Positions 1 to 10,357 of a DNA stretch of 64,000 bases are shown piece by piece. The translations under genes were made by a program, and so were the position numbers. The stretch is taken from NCBI GenBank assembly GCA_946480015.1, contig CAMLIL010000002.1, forward strand, positions 1 to 64,000, read 5' to 3'. The stretch's first letter is position 1. Every line of letters starts with the position of its first letter. A model generated the notes under the pieces. It saw only the letters and a program-made list of their open reading frames with translations, searched no databases and had not been told where the DNA came from. Source of the stretch: an uncultured Oxalobacteraceae bacterium. Its GTDB lineage: Bacteria; Pseudomonadota; Gammaproteobacteria; Burkholderiales; Burkholderiaceae.

Positions 1-2
1 CC

Positions 3-77
3 AGCCGCAAACTGGAAGCGCGGCTGGCGCCGCACAGCGTGCTGATGCTGCTCCTTACAGGCCCTGCGAAACCATAG
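3..77 (+). CDS. C-terminal end of a glycoside hydrolase (partial, runs off left edge)
   Basis: The third frame is open from the window edge to the TAG at 75-77 and gives 24 residues with the core LAPHSVLML. A short hydrophobic end of the form 'L-x-PHSV-x-(M/L)-L' is typical of the last beta strand of the C-terminal sandwich domain of alpha-galactosidase-like and other retaining glycoside hydrolases (GH27/GH97 type). Only the tail is visible, so the family is a guess from this motif. It agrees with the GH51 relic that follows, which suggests that the sequence left of this window is a plant-polysaccharide locus. Confidence 0.4.
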   Translation, partial: SRKLEARLAPHSVLMLLLTGPAKP

Positions 78-375
78 GGCGCGCCCGGCCGCGCGCGCGC
101 AAGGAGTCCTTACCTGACGATGCCCTTGCCAAGCGCGGGAGCCCTTCTCGTCCGCGCCAATGAACGCTTTCGCTACTCGCGATATTGTTGCACAGATTTG
201 GCCGGAAGGGATTTCCCACGGTGAACTGGTGCGGACGAATACCGATCAAACCAAACGATGACTATCGATCATTGTCGGCCGCTCGAACACCTCCCCCAGG
301 GAATGACCGGGCAGCGCGTGTGGACGATTACATCAAAATTCCGCACCGCGTGGGCGTTATCATCGCGAAGGATGA
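78..375. other. No convincing gene
   Basis: About 300 bases between the hydrolase tail and the GH51 relic. Short open frames exist on both strands but none carries a recognisable motif. It may be decayed sequence from the missing front of the arabinofuranosidase gene. Confidence 0.4.
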
Positions 376-621
376 AAATCCAATAAGCGCACTCTGTCGT
401 TGACCCGGCGCGTCGCGGTCGATGTCGCCGTTGATGTCGCCGGCACGAAGGTAAAAGGGGCGGCTGGCAAGGTGCTGACCTCGGCCGCGATGGATGCGCA
501 CAACACGTTCCAGAATCCGCAGGTCATCAAGCCAGCGCCGTTCAGCGCGCGCGCCGCAGGGGGCAAGCTGTCGGTCAAGGTGCCTGCCAAGGCCGTGATG
601 GTGCTGGCTCTGGAGGAGTAA
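376..621 (+). pseudogene. C-terminal relic of a GH51 alpha-L-arabinofuranosidase
   Basis: The frame opens after a stop at 373-375 and ends at TAA 619-621. The encoded stretch contains AMDAHNTFQNP and ends KLSVKVPAKAVMVLAL. These are hallmarks of the extreme C-terminus of GH51 arabinofuranosidases: the 'MDAHNTF' segment followed by 'PAFS..GG.LSVK.PAKSV.VL.L'. A full enzyme has roughly 500-550 residues; only about 80 remain, and neither the TIM barrel nor the catalytic glutamates are present. The junction upstream (SLTRRVAVDV) seems to lack a few residues of the normal 'L.N.DP..AV.V' strand, so the relic has also decayed internally. Non-functional. Confidence 0.65.
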
Positions 622-640
622 GCGCCTCCCGCGGAGGCGC
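622..640 (+). terminator. Hairpin after the GH51 relic
   Basis: GCGCCTCC (622-629), loop CGC, GGAGGCGC (633-640): a perfect 8-bp GC-rich stem directly after the stop codon of the relic. The following bases are TTCG and not a T run, so intrinsic termination would be weak. Confidence 0.45.
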
Positions 641-744
641 TTCGTGATCATCCTCAGCATGCACGATGGCGCCCACGTGGCCCATCGCAAACAGGAGCGG
701 CAGCAGCTCGCCGCGCCCACAACGCGAGCCGCCAGGGCGAACGG

Positions 745-850
745 TCAGAACTTGACCGACACCGCCTTGCCCGAATAGACCACCGTTCTGGTGGCGCTGG
801 CCGGCTCAATCGCGCTGGTGTTGGCAGGGCTGGAGCCCCGAGATGGAAAA
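745..850 (-). pseudogene. Possible C-terminal relic of a second secreted hydrolase
   Basis: On the minus strand a short frame ends at a TGA complement at 745-747 with ATRTVVYSGKAVSVKF as its last residues. A tail like 'T-V-x-Y-x-GKAV-x-V-x-(F/L)' closes the C-terminal beta domain of several glycoside hydrolases (for example GH31 or GH97). The open frame is only about 36 codons, so this is a weak call made from one motif and from the neighbouring hydrolase relics. Confidence 0.25.
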
Positions 851-980
851 AGTCTACCGAATCAAGGCAGCGGAGTATCCGCGCCGCTGGACGGGTCATT
901 TATCCAAGCACCGGGCACATTCCAGATGCGACAGGGAAGCGTGAATCTAGCCATACTCACCATTGAACGTTGCCAGATTC

Positions 981-992
981 GGCAATATTGCC
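981..992. repeat. 12-bp perfect palindrome
   Basis: GGCAATATTGCC is a perfect palindrome. It overlaps a second inverted pair, TTGCC (970-974) with GGCAA (981-985). Symmetry of this kind suggests a site for a dimeric regulator, but no gene start is nearby. Confidence 0.35.
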
Positions 993-1066
993 AAATTTGA
1001 TAACATTCATTGGTCGGTGCCGAACCGAGAAAGACCATACTCATTCGGCGTATCAAATGTAAAGAT

Positions 1067-1080
1067 GTAAAGCGCTTTAC
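1067..1080. promoter_or_regulatory. 14-bp LacI-type palindrome
   Basis: GTAAAGCGCTTTAC is a perfect 14-bp palindrome with the AGCGCT centre that is also present in the sugar-regulon operators of this window (25440, 26688, 26710, 40366, 43950), but its arms differ. It overlaps the stop codon of the chimeric frame on the minus strand. It may be an orphaned operator left by the rearrangement. Confidence 0.35.
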
Positions 1081-1949
1081 GTTTTACGTCCGCGTACTTT
1101 CGGGACGACGCCGGCCGCGTTCGTTTTTAAGATCGTGTTCTCGCCCTCCAGCTCGCCCACGCGCGCTTCCAGCCGCGCATTCGATTGATGGGCGTGTTCA
1201 CGGCGATCCACAGCCATTTCCAGCTCAAACTGCCTGCTGCTGGCCATCTCGCGCGCGGCAGTTAGCGCCGCCGTGGTCTCATACAGCTTGCGGACCTGCT
1301 CCTTGGCCGTGTCAAGCTGCTCGGCCGAGATGTGCTCCAGATGGACCTTTTCGCTGCGCAGCACGGCCAGCGCCTCGCGGCTGTCCTGGAGGTGGGCGCG
1401 CAGCGCTGTCGCCTCCTGCTCGGTACGCCCAATCCGCGCTTCATAAGCCTGCTTGTCTTCCTGCCGCTGGGCCGCGCTCGCTTCCTGGAAATGATCAAAC
1501 TGGCGCCGTGCCTGCGCCAGCTGGTCGGCAAGTTCCCTGACCTCCGCCGCGCGGTCGGCCAGGCGCTGGGCTTGCCCCTCTTTTTCGGATTGAAGCAGCA
1601 GGTAGCCCTCCAGCAATTGCAGCAGCAGGAACACCGCGATCACGTAAAGTGCCAGCATGGGATCGTGCGAAAACGCGATCAGGGTGGCGGGTATGTCGGC
1701 GAGTATCGGTCCCAGATAGGGGATGAAGTCAAGCATGCCCGCAAGAATCCCCAATGCGAGTGCGAGGGGGACGTCGAGCAGGGCGAGGCTGACTGCGGTC
1801 GCAATGCCGATTGCCGCCATGGACAGCAGTTTTCGAACCGCCGACTGTCGAGGACCAGCCTTTCCGCTGCAATTGCCGGTCACCGTCAGCCTTGCCGGTT
1901 TTGTCGTAGAAGTGAACCTGGTGGATTGGGACGGGCAGGTCGATGCCAC
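1077..1949 (-). pseudogene. Chimeric frame: AI-2E transporter fragment fused to a KfrA-like coiled-coil tail
   Basis: The 290-residue frame has two unrelated parts. Residues about 40-119 (near 1832-1593) match the last membrane segments of AI-2E/PerM-family transporters: LDFIPYLGPILADIPA and QLLEGYL are family signatures. From residue 120 on (below about 1592) the sequence becomes a charged coiled coil, with QFDHFQEASAAQRQEDKQA and EALAVLRSEKVHLEHISAEQ, as in the C-terminal part of KfrA-type DNA-binding proteins; a second KfrA-like gene lies at 55976. Residues 1-39 match nothing I recognise. The front of the transporter and the DNA-binding N-terminus of KfrA are both missing. I read it as a recombination or deletion junction that happened to stay in frame. 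Whether it is expressed is unknown. Confidence 0.6.
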
Positions 1950-2022
1950 GCATCCGGATTCGTCCGGACAATTGCCCGCAATATGGACTCAAAACTGCCG
2001 CCAATTGCGCGGCCGTACCGTG

Positions 2023-2051
2023 TGGGCTCATCACCGTCGTCAATCTATACT
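2023..2051 (+). promoter_or_regulatory. Possible promoter of the act-cox operon
   Basis: TATACT at 2046-2051 is a good -10 box. The hexamer 17 bases upstream, TGGGCT (2023-2028), is a poor -35. It lies about 60 bases before the actA start in the only non-coding gap ahead of the operon. Weak evidence. Confidence 0.3.
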
Positions 2052-2113
2052 CGCCCCATCAGTACCGATCCCGCTCGCGGGCCCTTCATTCTTCAACTTC
2101 GACACCACAAGCG

Positions 2114-2764
2114 ATGGCCGCGCCGTTTTCGCGATCTGCCGTTTTGTTCATCAAGCTGATCCTTTTGGGGGCGCTGGGGCTGGTCGCCGCCGGCATCGCG
2201 CTCGCGCGCTGGAGCATGGCGCCACGGCACGGGATGTTCGAGCCAGTCGCTCAGCCAATCGCGTTCAGCCATAAGCACCATGTCGGCGACGACGGCATCG
2301 ACTGCCGCTACTGCCATACCTCGGTCGACAAATCGGGGTTCGCGGGAATGCCGTCGAGCGCGATTTGCCTGAGCTGCCACGCGCAACTGTTCCTGGATTC
2401 GCCCGCGCTGGCGCCGTTGCACGAAAGCGCGCGCAGCGGTCGGCCCATCCAGTGGACGCGGGTGCACGATCTGCCGGATTTCGTCTATTTCGAGCACGAC
2501 ATCCACGTCAATAAGGGCGTGGCCTGCGTCGAGTGCCACGGCCGGGTCGACCAGATGCCCTTGACCTGGCGCACGGCATCGCTCGAGATGCAGTGGTGCC
2601 TGCGCTGTCACCGCGATGCGCCCCGGCACATCCGGCCGCTGAGCCAGGTGTTATCGATGGCGCCAATGGCGCCGTTGACGCCCGACGAGGTGCGCCAGCT
2701 GAACCGCCTGTACCAGTTGCGCAATGCGGCTGCGCTGACCAGTTGCTCGACCTGCCACCGATGA
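2114..2764 (+). CDS. actA: Alternative complex III subunit A, pentaheme cytochrome c
   Basis: 216 residues with an N-terminal membrane anchor (about 9-27, LFIKLILLGALGLVAAGIA) and five heme-binding CxxCH motifs in order: CRYCH, CLSCH, CVECH, CLRCH, CSTCH. Five hemes is the count known for ActA, the electron-transfer subunit of alternative complex III, which oxidises menaquinol or ubiquinol and passes electrons towards a terminal oxidase. The heme domain should lie on the periplasmic side. The ATG at 2114 was chosen because it puts the anchor at the N-terminus; the frame is open further upstream but without signal-like sequence. Its stop overlaps the actB start (ATGA). First gene of the respiratory operon. 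Confidence 0.93.
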   Translation: MAAPFSRSAVLFIKLILLGALGLVAAGIALARWSMAPRHGMFEPVAQPIAFSHKHHVGDDGIDCRYCHTSVDKSGFAGMPSSAICLSCHAQLFLDSPALAPLHESARSGRPIQWTRVHDLPDFVYFEHDIHVNKGVACVECHGRVDQMPLTWRTASLEMQWCLRCHRDAPRHIRPLSQVLSMAPMAPLTPDEVRQLNRLYQLRNAAALTSCSTCHR

Positions 2765-5573
2765 CCATTCCACGCCATCCCATCATCCCGATCGGCGCCC
2801 AGGACGAGCCGGCGCGGCGCCGCTTCCTGAAGCTGATGGCGGCCTCCGCAGCGCTGGCCGGGGCCGGCTGCAGCGGGCCGCCGGCCGAGACCATCGTGCC
2901 CTACGTGCGCATGCCCGAGCAGGGCGTGCCCGGACAGCCGCTGTTCTACGCTAGCGCCTTCGTGCGCCGCGGTTTCGCCCACGGCGTGCTGGTCGAAACC
3001 AATATGGGGCGCCCCACCAAGGTGGAAGGCAATCCCGACCATCCCGTCAATGCCGGTGCCACCGACGTGTTTGCCCAGGCGTCGGTGCTGCAGCTGTGGG
3101 ACCCCGACCGCTCCCAGACGGTGCAACAGGGCTCCGGGCTGTCGACGTGGGCCGCCTTCGAGGCGGCGCTGGAAGCGCGCCGGCCGCAGTTCGGACGCGA
3201 CGGTGGGGCCGGCCTGCGCATCCTGACGGGCGAGCTGACCTCGCCAACATTGGCGGCCCAGATCAATGCGCTGACTGCGCGCTACCCGAACGCCCGGTGG
3301 CAGGCATGGGAGCCGCTGCACGACGATGGCGCGGCGGCCGCAGCCAGCCTTGCCTTCGGGCGGCCGGTCGATACGTTGTACCGGCTCGACCGGATCGCGG
3401 TCCTGCTGACGCTGGACGCCGACCTGTTCGGCGCCATGCCCGGGAGCCTGGCCCATGCCCGCGCTTTCACGGCGTCGCGCCGCCTCGGCGCCGACCCGCG
3501 CGCGAACCGCCTGTACGCGATGGAATCGAGCCCGACCATCACAGGCGCCTACGCCGACGAACGGCTGGCGCGCTCTCCTCAAGCGATCGCGGCGGCGCTG
3601 TGGCGCATCGCCGGCCAGCTCGGGGCCGCGCCGGTGCCCGCCAGGGCGCCCGACACCGCGAGCGCGCGCTGGGAAGCGGCGGTGGGGCGGGCGCTGGCGG
3701 CGGCACCCGGGCGGGCACTGGTGGTGGCCGGACCCAGCCTCTGTCCGGCCAGCCGCGCCCTGGTCCACCTGCTCAACCAGCGCCTCGGCGCGGAAGAGGA
3801 GGGCGTGGTCCACATCGAGCCGGTGGCGCGCGGCGTGCCGGACCACGCGGGGGCAATTGCGGAGCTGGCCGCCGACATGCGGGCGGGGAAGGTCGACACG
3901 CTGCTGATGCTCGACACCAACCCGGTGTACACCGCGCCCCCCGAGCTGGCCTTTGCCCAGGCCCTGCGGCGCGTGCCGCTCAGCGTGCATCTCGGGCTGT
4001 ACCGCGACGAGAGCGCGCGCGAGGCCGGCTGGCACCTGCCGCAGTCGCACTGCTACGAGGCCTGGAGCGATGCCCGCGCCCACGACGGCACCGCCAGCAT
4101 CGTGCAGCCCATGATCACACCGCTGTACGACAGCCGTTCCGCCCACGAGCTGCTGGCGGCCGTGCACGGGCAGGGCAGCCGCGACGGCCACGCGCTGGTG
4201 CGCGCCACCTGGCAGGCGGCGCGCGCCGGGGAGGGGGCGCCCGGATTCGACCCGTTCTGGCGCGAGTCCCTGCGGCGCGGCCTGGTCGAGGGCAGCGCCG
4301 CGCGTCCGGTTGCCGTGCGCCGGGTACCGCCGGTTGCGCGGCCGGCGATCCCCGCGCCGCCGCTGGTGGCGCTGTTCGCGCCCGATCCTGCGGTCGACGG
4401 CGGCGAGTTCTGTAACAACGCCTGGCTGCAGGAACTGCCGCGGCCCCTGACTTCGCTCACCTGGGACAATGCCGCCATGATCGGCCCGGCCACTGCGGCG
4501 CGCGCCGGCCTGGCCGATGGCGACGTGGCACGCCTGACGGTCGACGGGCGTACGCTCCTTGCCCCGGTGCTGGTCGTGCAGGAGCAGGCCGAGGGCGTCG
4601 TCACGCTGCCGCTCGGTTATGGCCGCACCGGGGCCGGCGCGGTCGGCAACGGCGTCGGCTTCGACGCCTACCGGCTGCGCACACGCGCCGCCATGGGCGG
4701 GCCGGTTGCGCTCGCACTGGCGCGCAGCGGGCGACGGCATACGTTTGCGCTGCGCCAGCGCGAGCTCGACATGCACGGGCGCAGCCCGGTGCGGGTGGCC
4801 GATCCCGCTACCCCGTCCGCTGGCGGACGCAAGGACGACCAGGAGCGCGTGTCGCTGTACCCGGAGCGCCGCTACGACGATTACAAATGGGGCATGGCGA
4901 TCGACCTGAACACGTGCATCGGCTGCGCCGCCTGCACCGTGGCCTGCCAGGCCGAGAACAACATCCCGGTGGTGGGCAAGGAAGAGGTGATGCGCGGGCG
5001 CAGCATGCACTGGATCCGGGTCGACCGCTATCGCGATGGCGCGCGCACCCTGTTCCAGCCGGTGCCGTGCATGCATTGCGAACACGCGCCGTGCGAGGAA
5101 GTCTGTCCGGTGGGCGCCACCGTGCACGACAGCGAGGGCCTGAACGTTCAGGTGTACAACCGCTGCATCGGCACGCGCTTCTGCTCGAACAACTGCCCCT
5201 ACAAGGTGCGCCGCTTTAACTTCCTGCAGTATTCGAACGAACAAGTGGAAAGCCTCAAGGCCTTGCAGAACCCCGAGGTGACGGTGCGCCGGCGCGGCGT
5301 CATGGAGAAATGCACGTATTGCGTGCAACGCATCACGCGCGCCCGCATCGACGCCGAAAAGCAGGGCCGCCGCATCGTCGACGGCGAGCTGGTGACCGCC
5401 TGCCAGGCGGCCTGTCCAACACGGGCGATCCGTTTTGGCGACCTGAACGATCCGAACAGCGACGTGGTCGCGGCCAAGGCGGCGCCGCTCGACTACGTCC
5501 TGCTCGAGGAACTCAACACCCGGCCGCGCACGAGCTACACGGCGCGCATGCGCAATCCCGACCCGGAGCTGGA

Positions 5574-5577
<4 letters not shown>
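2761..5577 (+). CDS. actB: Alternative complex III subunit B, molybdopterin-like/iron-sulfur protein
   Basis: 938 residues. The N-terminus carries a twin-arginine signal ([14 protein letters not shown]), so it should be folded in the cytoplasm and exported. A large molybdopterin-oxidoreductase-like domain follows; in ActB this domain is known to lack the cofactor. The last 250 residues form a ferredoxin domain with four cysteine clusters: [41 protein letters not shown] and [14 protein letters not shown]. These supply the three 4Fe-4S clusters and one 3Fe-4S cluster known in the family. It starts inside the actA stop and ends inside the actC start. A very long antisense frame covers it but is a GC artefact. 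Confidence 0.93.
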
Positions 5578-6977
<1,400 letters not shown>

Positions 6978-6987
6978 GGAAGCGGAC

Positions 6988-7521
6988 ATGAGCGGCGGGC
7001 TGTATGGTTTGCTCGCGGAGTTCCCCAGCGCCGAGGCGCTGTGCGCGGCCGCGCGCCACGCGCGCGCGCATGGCTACACCAGGGCCGAAGCCTACTCGCC
7101 GTTCGGGATCGAGGGGCTGGACGAAGTCCTCGGCAGCGCGCGCAATTGGGTCGCGCCGGCCACGCTGCTGGGCGGGCTGGCGGGCGGCGCCGGGGCATAC
7201 TTCCTGCAATGGTATGCGGCGGTGGTCGACTATCCGATCAATGTCGGCGGCCGGCCGCTGCACAGCTGGCCGGCCTTCATCCCCGCCACCTTCGAACTGA
7301 CCATTCTGGGCGCGGCGCTGGCGGCGGTGTTCGTGATGCTGGTGCAGAACGGCCTGCCACGGCTGTACCACCCGCTGTTCGAAGTCGAGGAGTTCGAGTC
7401 GGCCAGCCGCAACCGCTTTTTCCTGTGCCTGCCCGCGCACGATCCGGTATTCGCACCCGGGCCGGCGCGCGCCCTGCTCGACGAGCTGCAGCCGATGCTG
7501 CTGTGCGAGGTGCCGGCATGA
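6988..7521 (+). CDS. actD: Alternative complex III subunit D (DUF3341)
   Basis: 177 residues of the DUF3341 family: a soluble start (GGLYGLLAEFPSAEALCAAA, with the usual 'G.....F......L..A...' pattern), the segment YSPFGIEGLDEVLG, then two membrane helices. In known complexes ActD is a small membrane subunit facing the cytoplasm, without cofactors. It starts 10 bases after actC and its stop overlaps the actE start. Confidence 0.9.
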   Translation: MSGGLYGLLAEFPSAEALCAAARHARAHGYTRAEAYSPFGIEGLDEVLGSARNWVAPATLLGGLAGGAGAYFLQWYAAVVDYPINVGGRPLHSWPAFIPATFELTILGAALAAVFVMLVQNGLPRLYHPLFEVEEFESASRNRFFLCLPAHDPVFAPGPARALLDELQPMLLCEVPA

Positions 7522-8144
7522 TGCGGCACGCACTATTGCTTTTGGGTATCGTCCTGTTCGCCGGCTGCGAGCGCGCCAAGCAGGACATGTACGACCAGCC
7601 GCGCTATAAGACCTTTGCCGCCAGCACGCTGTGGGAAGATGGCGCCGCCGCCCGTATGCCGCCGGAGGGCACCCAGCCGCACGCGCGCGGCGCCTTCGCC
7701 GGCAGCTCGGGCGGGCGCGAGGGCGCAGCGGCGGTGGCGGCCGACATTGAGGCCGACACCGCGCAGGCCAACCCGTATCCGGTCGACCTGCGCCTGCTGC
7801 AGCGCGGACGGGAGCGCTACATGATCTATTGCCTGCCTTGCCACAGCCCGGTAGGTGACGGCGATGGCCTGGTGGTGCGGCGCGGCTTCCCGGCGCCGCC
7901 GAGCTTCCACCAGGCGCGCCTGCGCGCGGCGCCGGACCGCCACCTGTTCGACGTCATCACCCACGGCTACGGCGTGATGGCGCCGTATGCGGACCGGGTC
8001 GAGCCGGCCGAACGCTGGGCGATCGTGGCCTTCGTGCGCGCCCTGCAGCTGAGCCAGAACGTCAAGGCGGACCGCCTGCCGCCAGAGCAGCGGGCGCGCC
8101 TGGAGGGGCAGGCCGAGGGGTTGGCCCTGGAAGGTGCGCCATGA
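7518..8144 (+). CDS. actE: Alternative complex III subunit E, monoheme lipoprotein cytochrome c
   Basis: 208 residues. The N-terminus is a lipoprotein signal with lipobox LFAGC, so it should be anchored to the outer face of the membrane. One heme motif, CLPCH, lies near residue 110 and is followed by the cytochrome c fold (FDVITHGYGVMAPYADRV contains the distal methionine region). ActE is the monoheme subunit in the known complex and a likely donor to the caa3 oxidase encoded downstream. ATG at 7518 overlaps the actD stop; the next codon is also ATG. Confidence 0.9.
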   Translation: MMRHALLLLGIVLFAGCERAKQDMYDQPRYKTFAASTLWEDGAAARMPPEGTQPHARGAFAGSSGGREGAAAVAADIEADTAQANPYPVDLRLLQRGRERYMIYCLPCHSPVGDGDGLVVRRGFPAPPSFHQARLRAAPDRHLFDVITHGYGVMAPYADRVEPAERWAIVAFVRALQLSQNVKADRLPPEQRARLEGQAEGLALEGAP

Positions 8145-9175
8145 AAGAATCGATCCTGGCGCCGGCGTTCACGATTGTCCTCGTCATCCTTGCCTGGGCC
8201 GGCTGGCGCCTGGATGCGCACGCGCTGCTGGCCAGCTACCTGGCGGCCTGGTGGTTCGTGACCGGCGCGCTGCTGGGCGGGCTGGCCAACGTCTGGCTGC
8301 ACCAGCTGACCGGCGGCGCCTGGGGCGAGACGATCCGCGCGCCGCTGCTGCGCGCGGCGCGCTGGCTGCCGCTGGTCTGCCTGCTGTTCCTGCCGGTGCT
8401 GGCCGGCATGCACCTGCTGTACCCGTGGACCGGCCCCTCCGGCGTGCAGCCGGACACCGGCATGCGCCGCTGGTGGCTGGAACCGGTCTTCTTCACGCTG
8501 CGCAGCATCGCCTACCTGCTGTTGTGGAGCCTGCTGGCGTGGCTCGAAACGCGCGCGCGAGGCCGGTCGGCGGGGCGCGCCGCCGCCTGCCTGCTGGCCT
8601 ACGGTTTTTCGGTCAGCCTGGCCGCCACCGACTGGATCATGTCGCTGCAGCCGGAATGGTATTCGAGCGTGTTCGGCTGGCTGGCCGGCACCGGGCAGAT
8701 GCTGACCGGGATGGCGTTGGCACTGGTGCTGATCGACCGGGCTGCGGCGCGCGCACGCCTGCCGGATCTGGGCAACCTGCTGCTCATGTACGTGCTGTCC
8801 TGGGCCTACCTCGCCTACGTGCAGTTTTTGATCATCTGGGCCGCCGACCTGCCGCGCGAGATTGCCTGGTATCTCCGGCGCAGCGCGCCCGGCTGGCAGG
8901 CGCTGGCGTGGACGCTGCTGGCTTTGCACGGCGCCGGTCCGGTCGCGATTTTGCTGTCGCGCCACGCCAAGCGCGCGCCGCGCCTGCTCGGCGCCCTGGC
9001 CGCATGCCTGCTGGCGGCCCATCTGCTCGACTGCTGGTGGCTGGTGCTGCCTTCGGTAGGCGGTATGACCCGCCACTGGCTGTGGCTGGCGCCACTGGTG
9101 GCGGCCAGCTTTGGAGCACTTGGCTGGTTGGCGCTGCGTCCCGCGCTTGCGGGCAAAGGGGCAGTCCATGTCTGA
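8141..9175 (+). CDS. actF: Alternative complex III subunit F, membrane protein
   Basis: 344 residues with about ten hydrophobic helices. It is related to ActC but shorter. Motifs such as TDWIMSLQPEWYSSVFGW and the final helix pair fit ActF, the second large membrane subunit of alternative complex III. The start overlaps the actE stop by four bases; the stop overlaps the following small gene by eight. Confidence 0.9.
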   Translation: MKESILAPAFTIVLVILAWAGWRLDAHALLASYLAAWWFVTGALLGGLANVWLHQLTGGAWGETIRAPLLRAARWLPLVCLLFLPVLAGMHLLYPWTGPSGVQPDTGMRRWWLEPVFFTLRSIAYLLLWSLLAWLETRARGRSAGRAAACLLAYGFSVSLAATDWIMSLQPEWYSSVFGWLAGTGQMLTGMALALVLIDRAAARARLPDLGNLLLMYVLSWAYLAYVQFLIIWAADLPREIAWYLRRSAPGWQALAWTLLALHGAGPVAILLSRHAKRAPRLLGALAACLLAAHLLDCWWLVLPSVGGMTRHWLWLAPLVAASFGALGWLALRPALAGKGAVHV

Positions 9176-9551
9176 GCGCGACGCCGGGCGGAAGGCCACG
9201 CACGATGCGGGGCGGGAAGACCACGGAATTCACCCGCGCGCCATCCGCCGTGGCGCGCTGGCCATCGTGGCCGGAATCCTGTTCGCACTGGTGGTTTCGT
9301 GGGTCCTGGTGGGGGCGCTCGGACCGGCCTCCAATACCGCGCCCCCGGCCGGTGCCATCCCCGCGCCGCTGCTGCAGCCGGCCCCGCAGCAGGAACGCGC
9401 CGCCTATTTCGCGGAAAAGCAGCGGCGGCTCGACACCTGGGGCTGGGTCGACCGCAACGCCGGCATCGCGCACATGCCATTGGACGAGGCGATGCGCCTG
9501 ATGGCGGCCCGCCCGAGCGCCGGCACGGGCGGGGAGGGCGGCAAGCGATGA
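9168..9551 (+). CDS. Small membrane-anchored protein of the act-cox operon
   Basis: 127 residues: a charged N-terminal arm, one membrane helix (about 28-50, GALAIVAGILFALVVSWVL), then a periplasmic tail ending in TWGWVDRNAGIAHMPLDEAM. The 'W.DR.AGI..(M/I)P...AM' pattern recurs in small proteins encoded beside SCO and cox genes, but I do not know a defined function. Position between actF and the SCO gene, with overlaps on both sides, suggests a role in assembly or in linking the two complexes. Confidence 0.7.
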   Translation: MSERDAGRKATHDAGREDHGIHPRAIRRGALAIVAGILFALVVSWVLVGALGPASNTAPPAGAIPAPLLQPAPQQERAAYFAEKQRRLDTWGWVDRNAGIAHMPLDEAMRLMAARPSAGTGGEGGKR

Positions 9552-10357
9552 GCATCGCACGCGCCAGCATTTTGACGGCATGGACTTTCCTCTGGGTGGT
9601 GCTGTGCTGCGCTCCGGCGAGCGCGCAGGCCTTGCGCCTGCCCGCGCAACCGGCGGCACGCTTCGCGCCCGTGATCGGCACCCGCTTGCCCCTCGACGCG
9701 GTATTGCGCGACGAGCGTGGCGCCGCCGTTCGGCTGGGGGACCTGTTCCGGCGTGGACCGGTGGTGCTGGTGCCGGGCTACTACACCTGTCCCACGCTGT
9801 GCAGCACCGTGTTCGAAGGCGTGCTGCAGGCACTGGCACTCAGCGGTCTGCGGGCCGGTACCTGGCGCCTGGCTGGTATCTCGATCGACGCGCACGACGG
9901 CGCCGCCGCGGCCGCCGGCAGGCGCGATGCCTACGCGGCCCTGCTGCCGGGCGGCGCGGCGGACCTGAGCATGCTGACGGGGGACGCGCGCGCGCTGGCG
10001 CGGCTGGAGGCAACGCTTGGCTATCAAGCGTCGCGCGACCCCGCCACCGGCGAACTGGCGCATGCCGCCGGCTTCGTGGTGGCGGACGGAGACGGACGCA
10101 TCGCCGCCTTTTTTCCTGGCGTGCGCTTCGACCCCGCCGCACTGCGCGCGGCGGTGCTGGCAGCGCGTGCAGGGGTGGTCAAGGGAGGGGCCGCGTCCTT
10201 CGGAGAGCGCCTGGCCCTGCTGTGCGCGCACTACGACCCGGTCGCCGGGCGCCATACTGGAGCGGCACTGGCGGCGGTGCGCACGGCCGCGCTGCTGGTC
10301 GCGCTTGGCGTGGCCGGCTGGCTGTGGCGCCGGCGCCCACGGGGGACGATGAGATGA
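9548..10357 (+). CDS. SCO1/SenC-family copper chaperone for cytochrome oxidase
   Basis: 269 residues. Signal peptide or anchor at residues 8-27, then a thioredoxin-fold SCO domain with the copper-binding CPTLC motif (GYYTCPTLCSTVFEG) and the distal histidine in ELAHAAGFVV. A C-terminal hydrophobic segment (about 238-258) adds a second membrane anchor. SCO proteins deliver copper to the CuA site of subunit II, which is the next gene. ATG 9548 overlaps the previous stop; its own stop overlaps coxB (ATGA). Confidence 0.9.
   Translation: MSIARASILTAWTFLWVVLCCAPASAQALRLPAQPAARFAPVIGTRLPLDAVLRDERGAAVRLGDLFRRGPVVLVPGYYTCPTLCSTVFEGVLQALALSGLRAGTWRLAGISIDAHDGAAAAAGRRDAYAALLPGGAADLSMLTGDARALARLEATLGYQASRDPATGELAHAAGFVVADGDGRIAAFFPGVRFDPAALRAAVLAARAGVVKGGAASFGERLALLCAHYDPVAGRHTGAALAAVRTAALLVALGVAGWLWRRRPRGTMR

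Larger units (their letters stand above)
641..1076. other. Gene-poor stretch with palindromes
   Basis: No full gene is supported here. It contains a possible minus-strand hydrolase tail (745-850) and two palindromes, listed separately. Base composition drops towards AT around 950-1060, as expected of a control region, but I cannot assign a promoter. Confidence 0.4.

Noticed and set aside
2608..5328. A 906-codon open frame antisense to actB
   Set aside because: It mirrors the codon pattern of a GC-rich gene. The translation is Arg/His/Gly-rich without domains, whereas the plus strand has all ferredoxin cysteine motifs.
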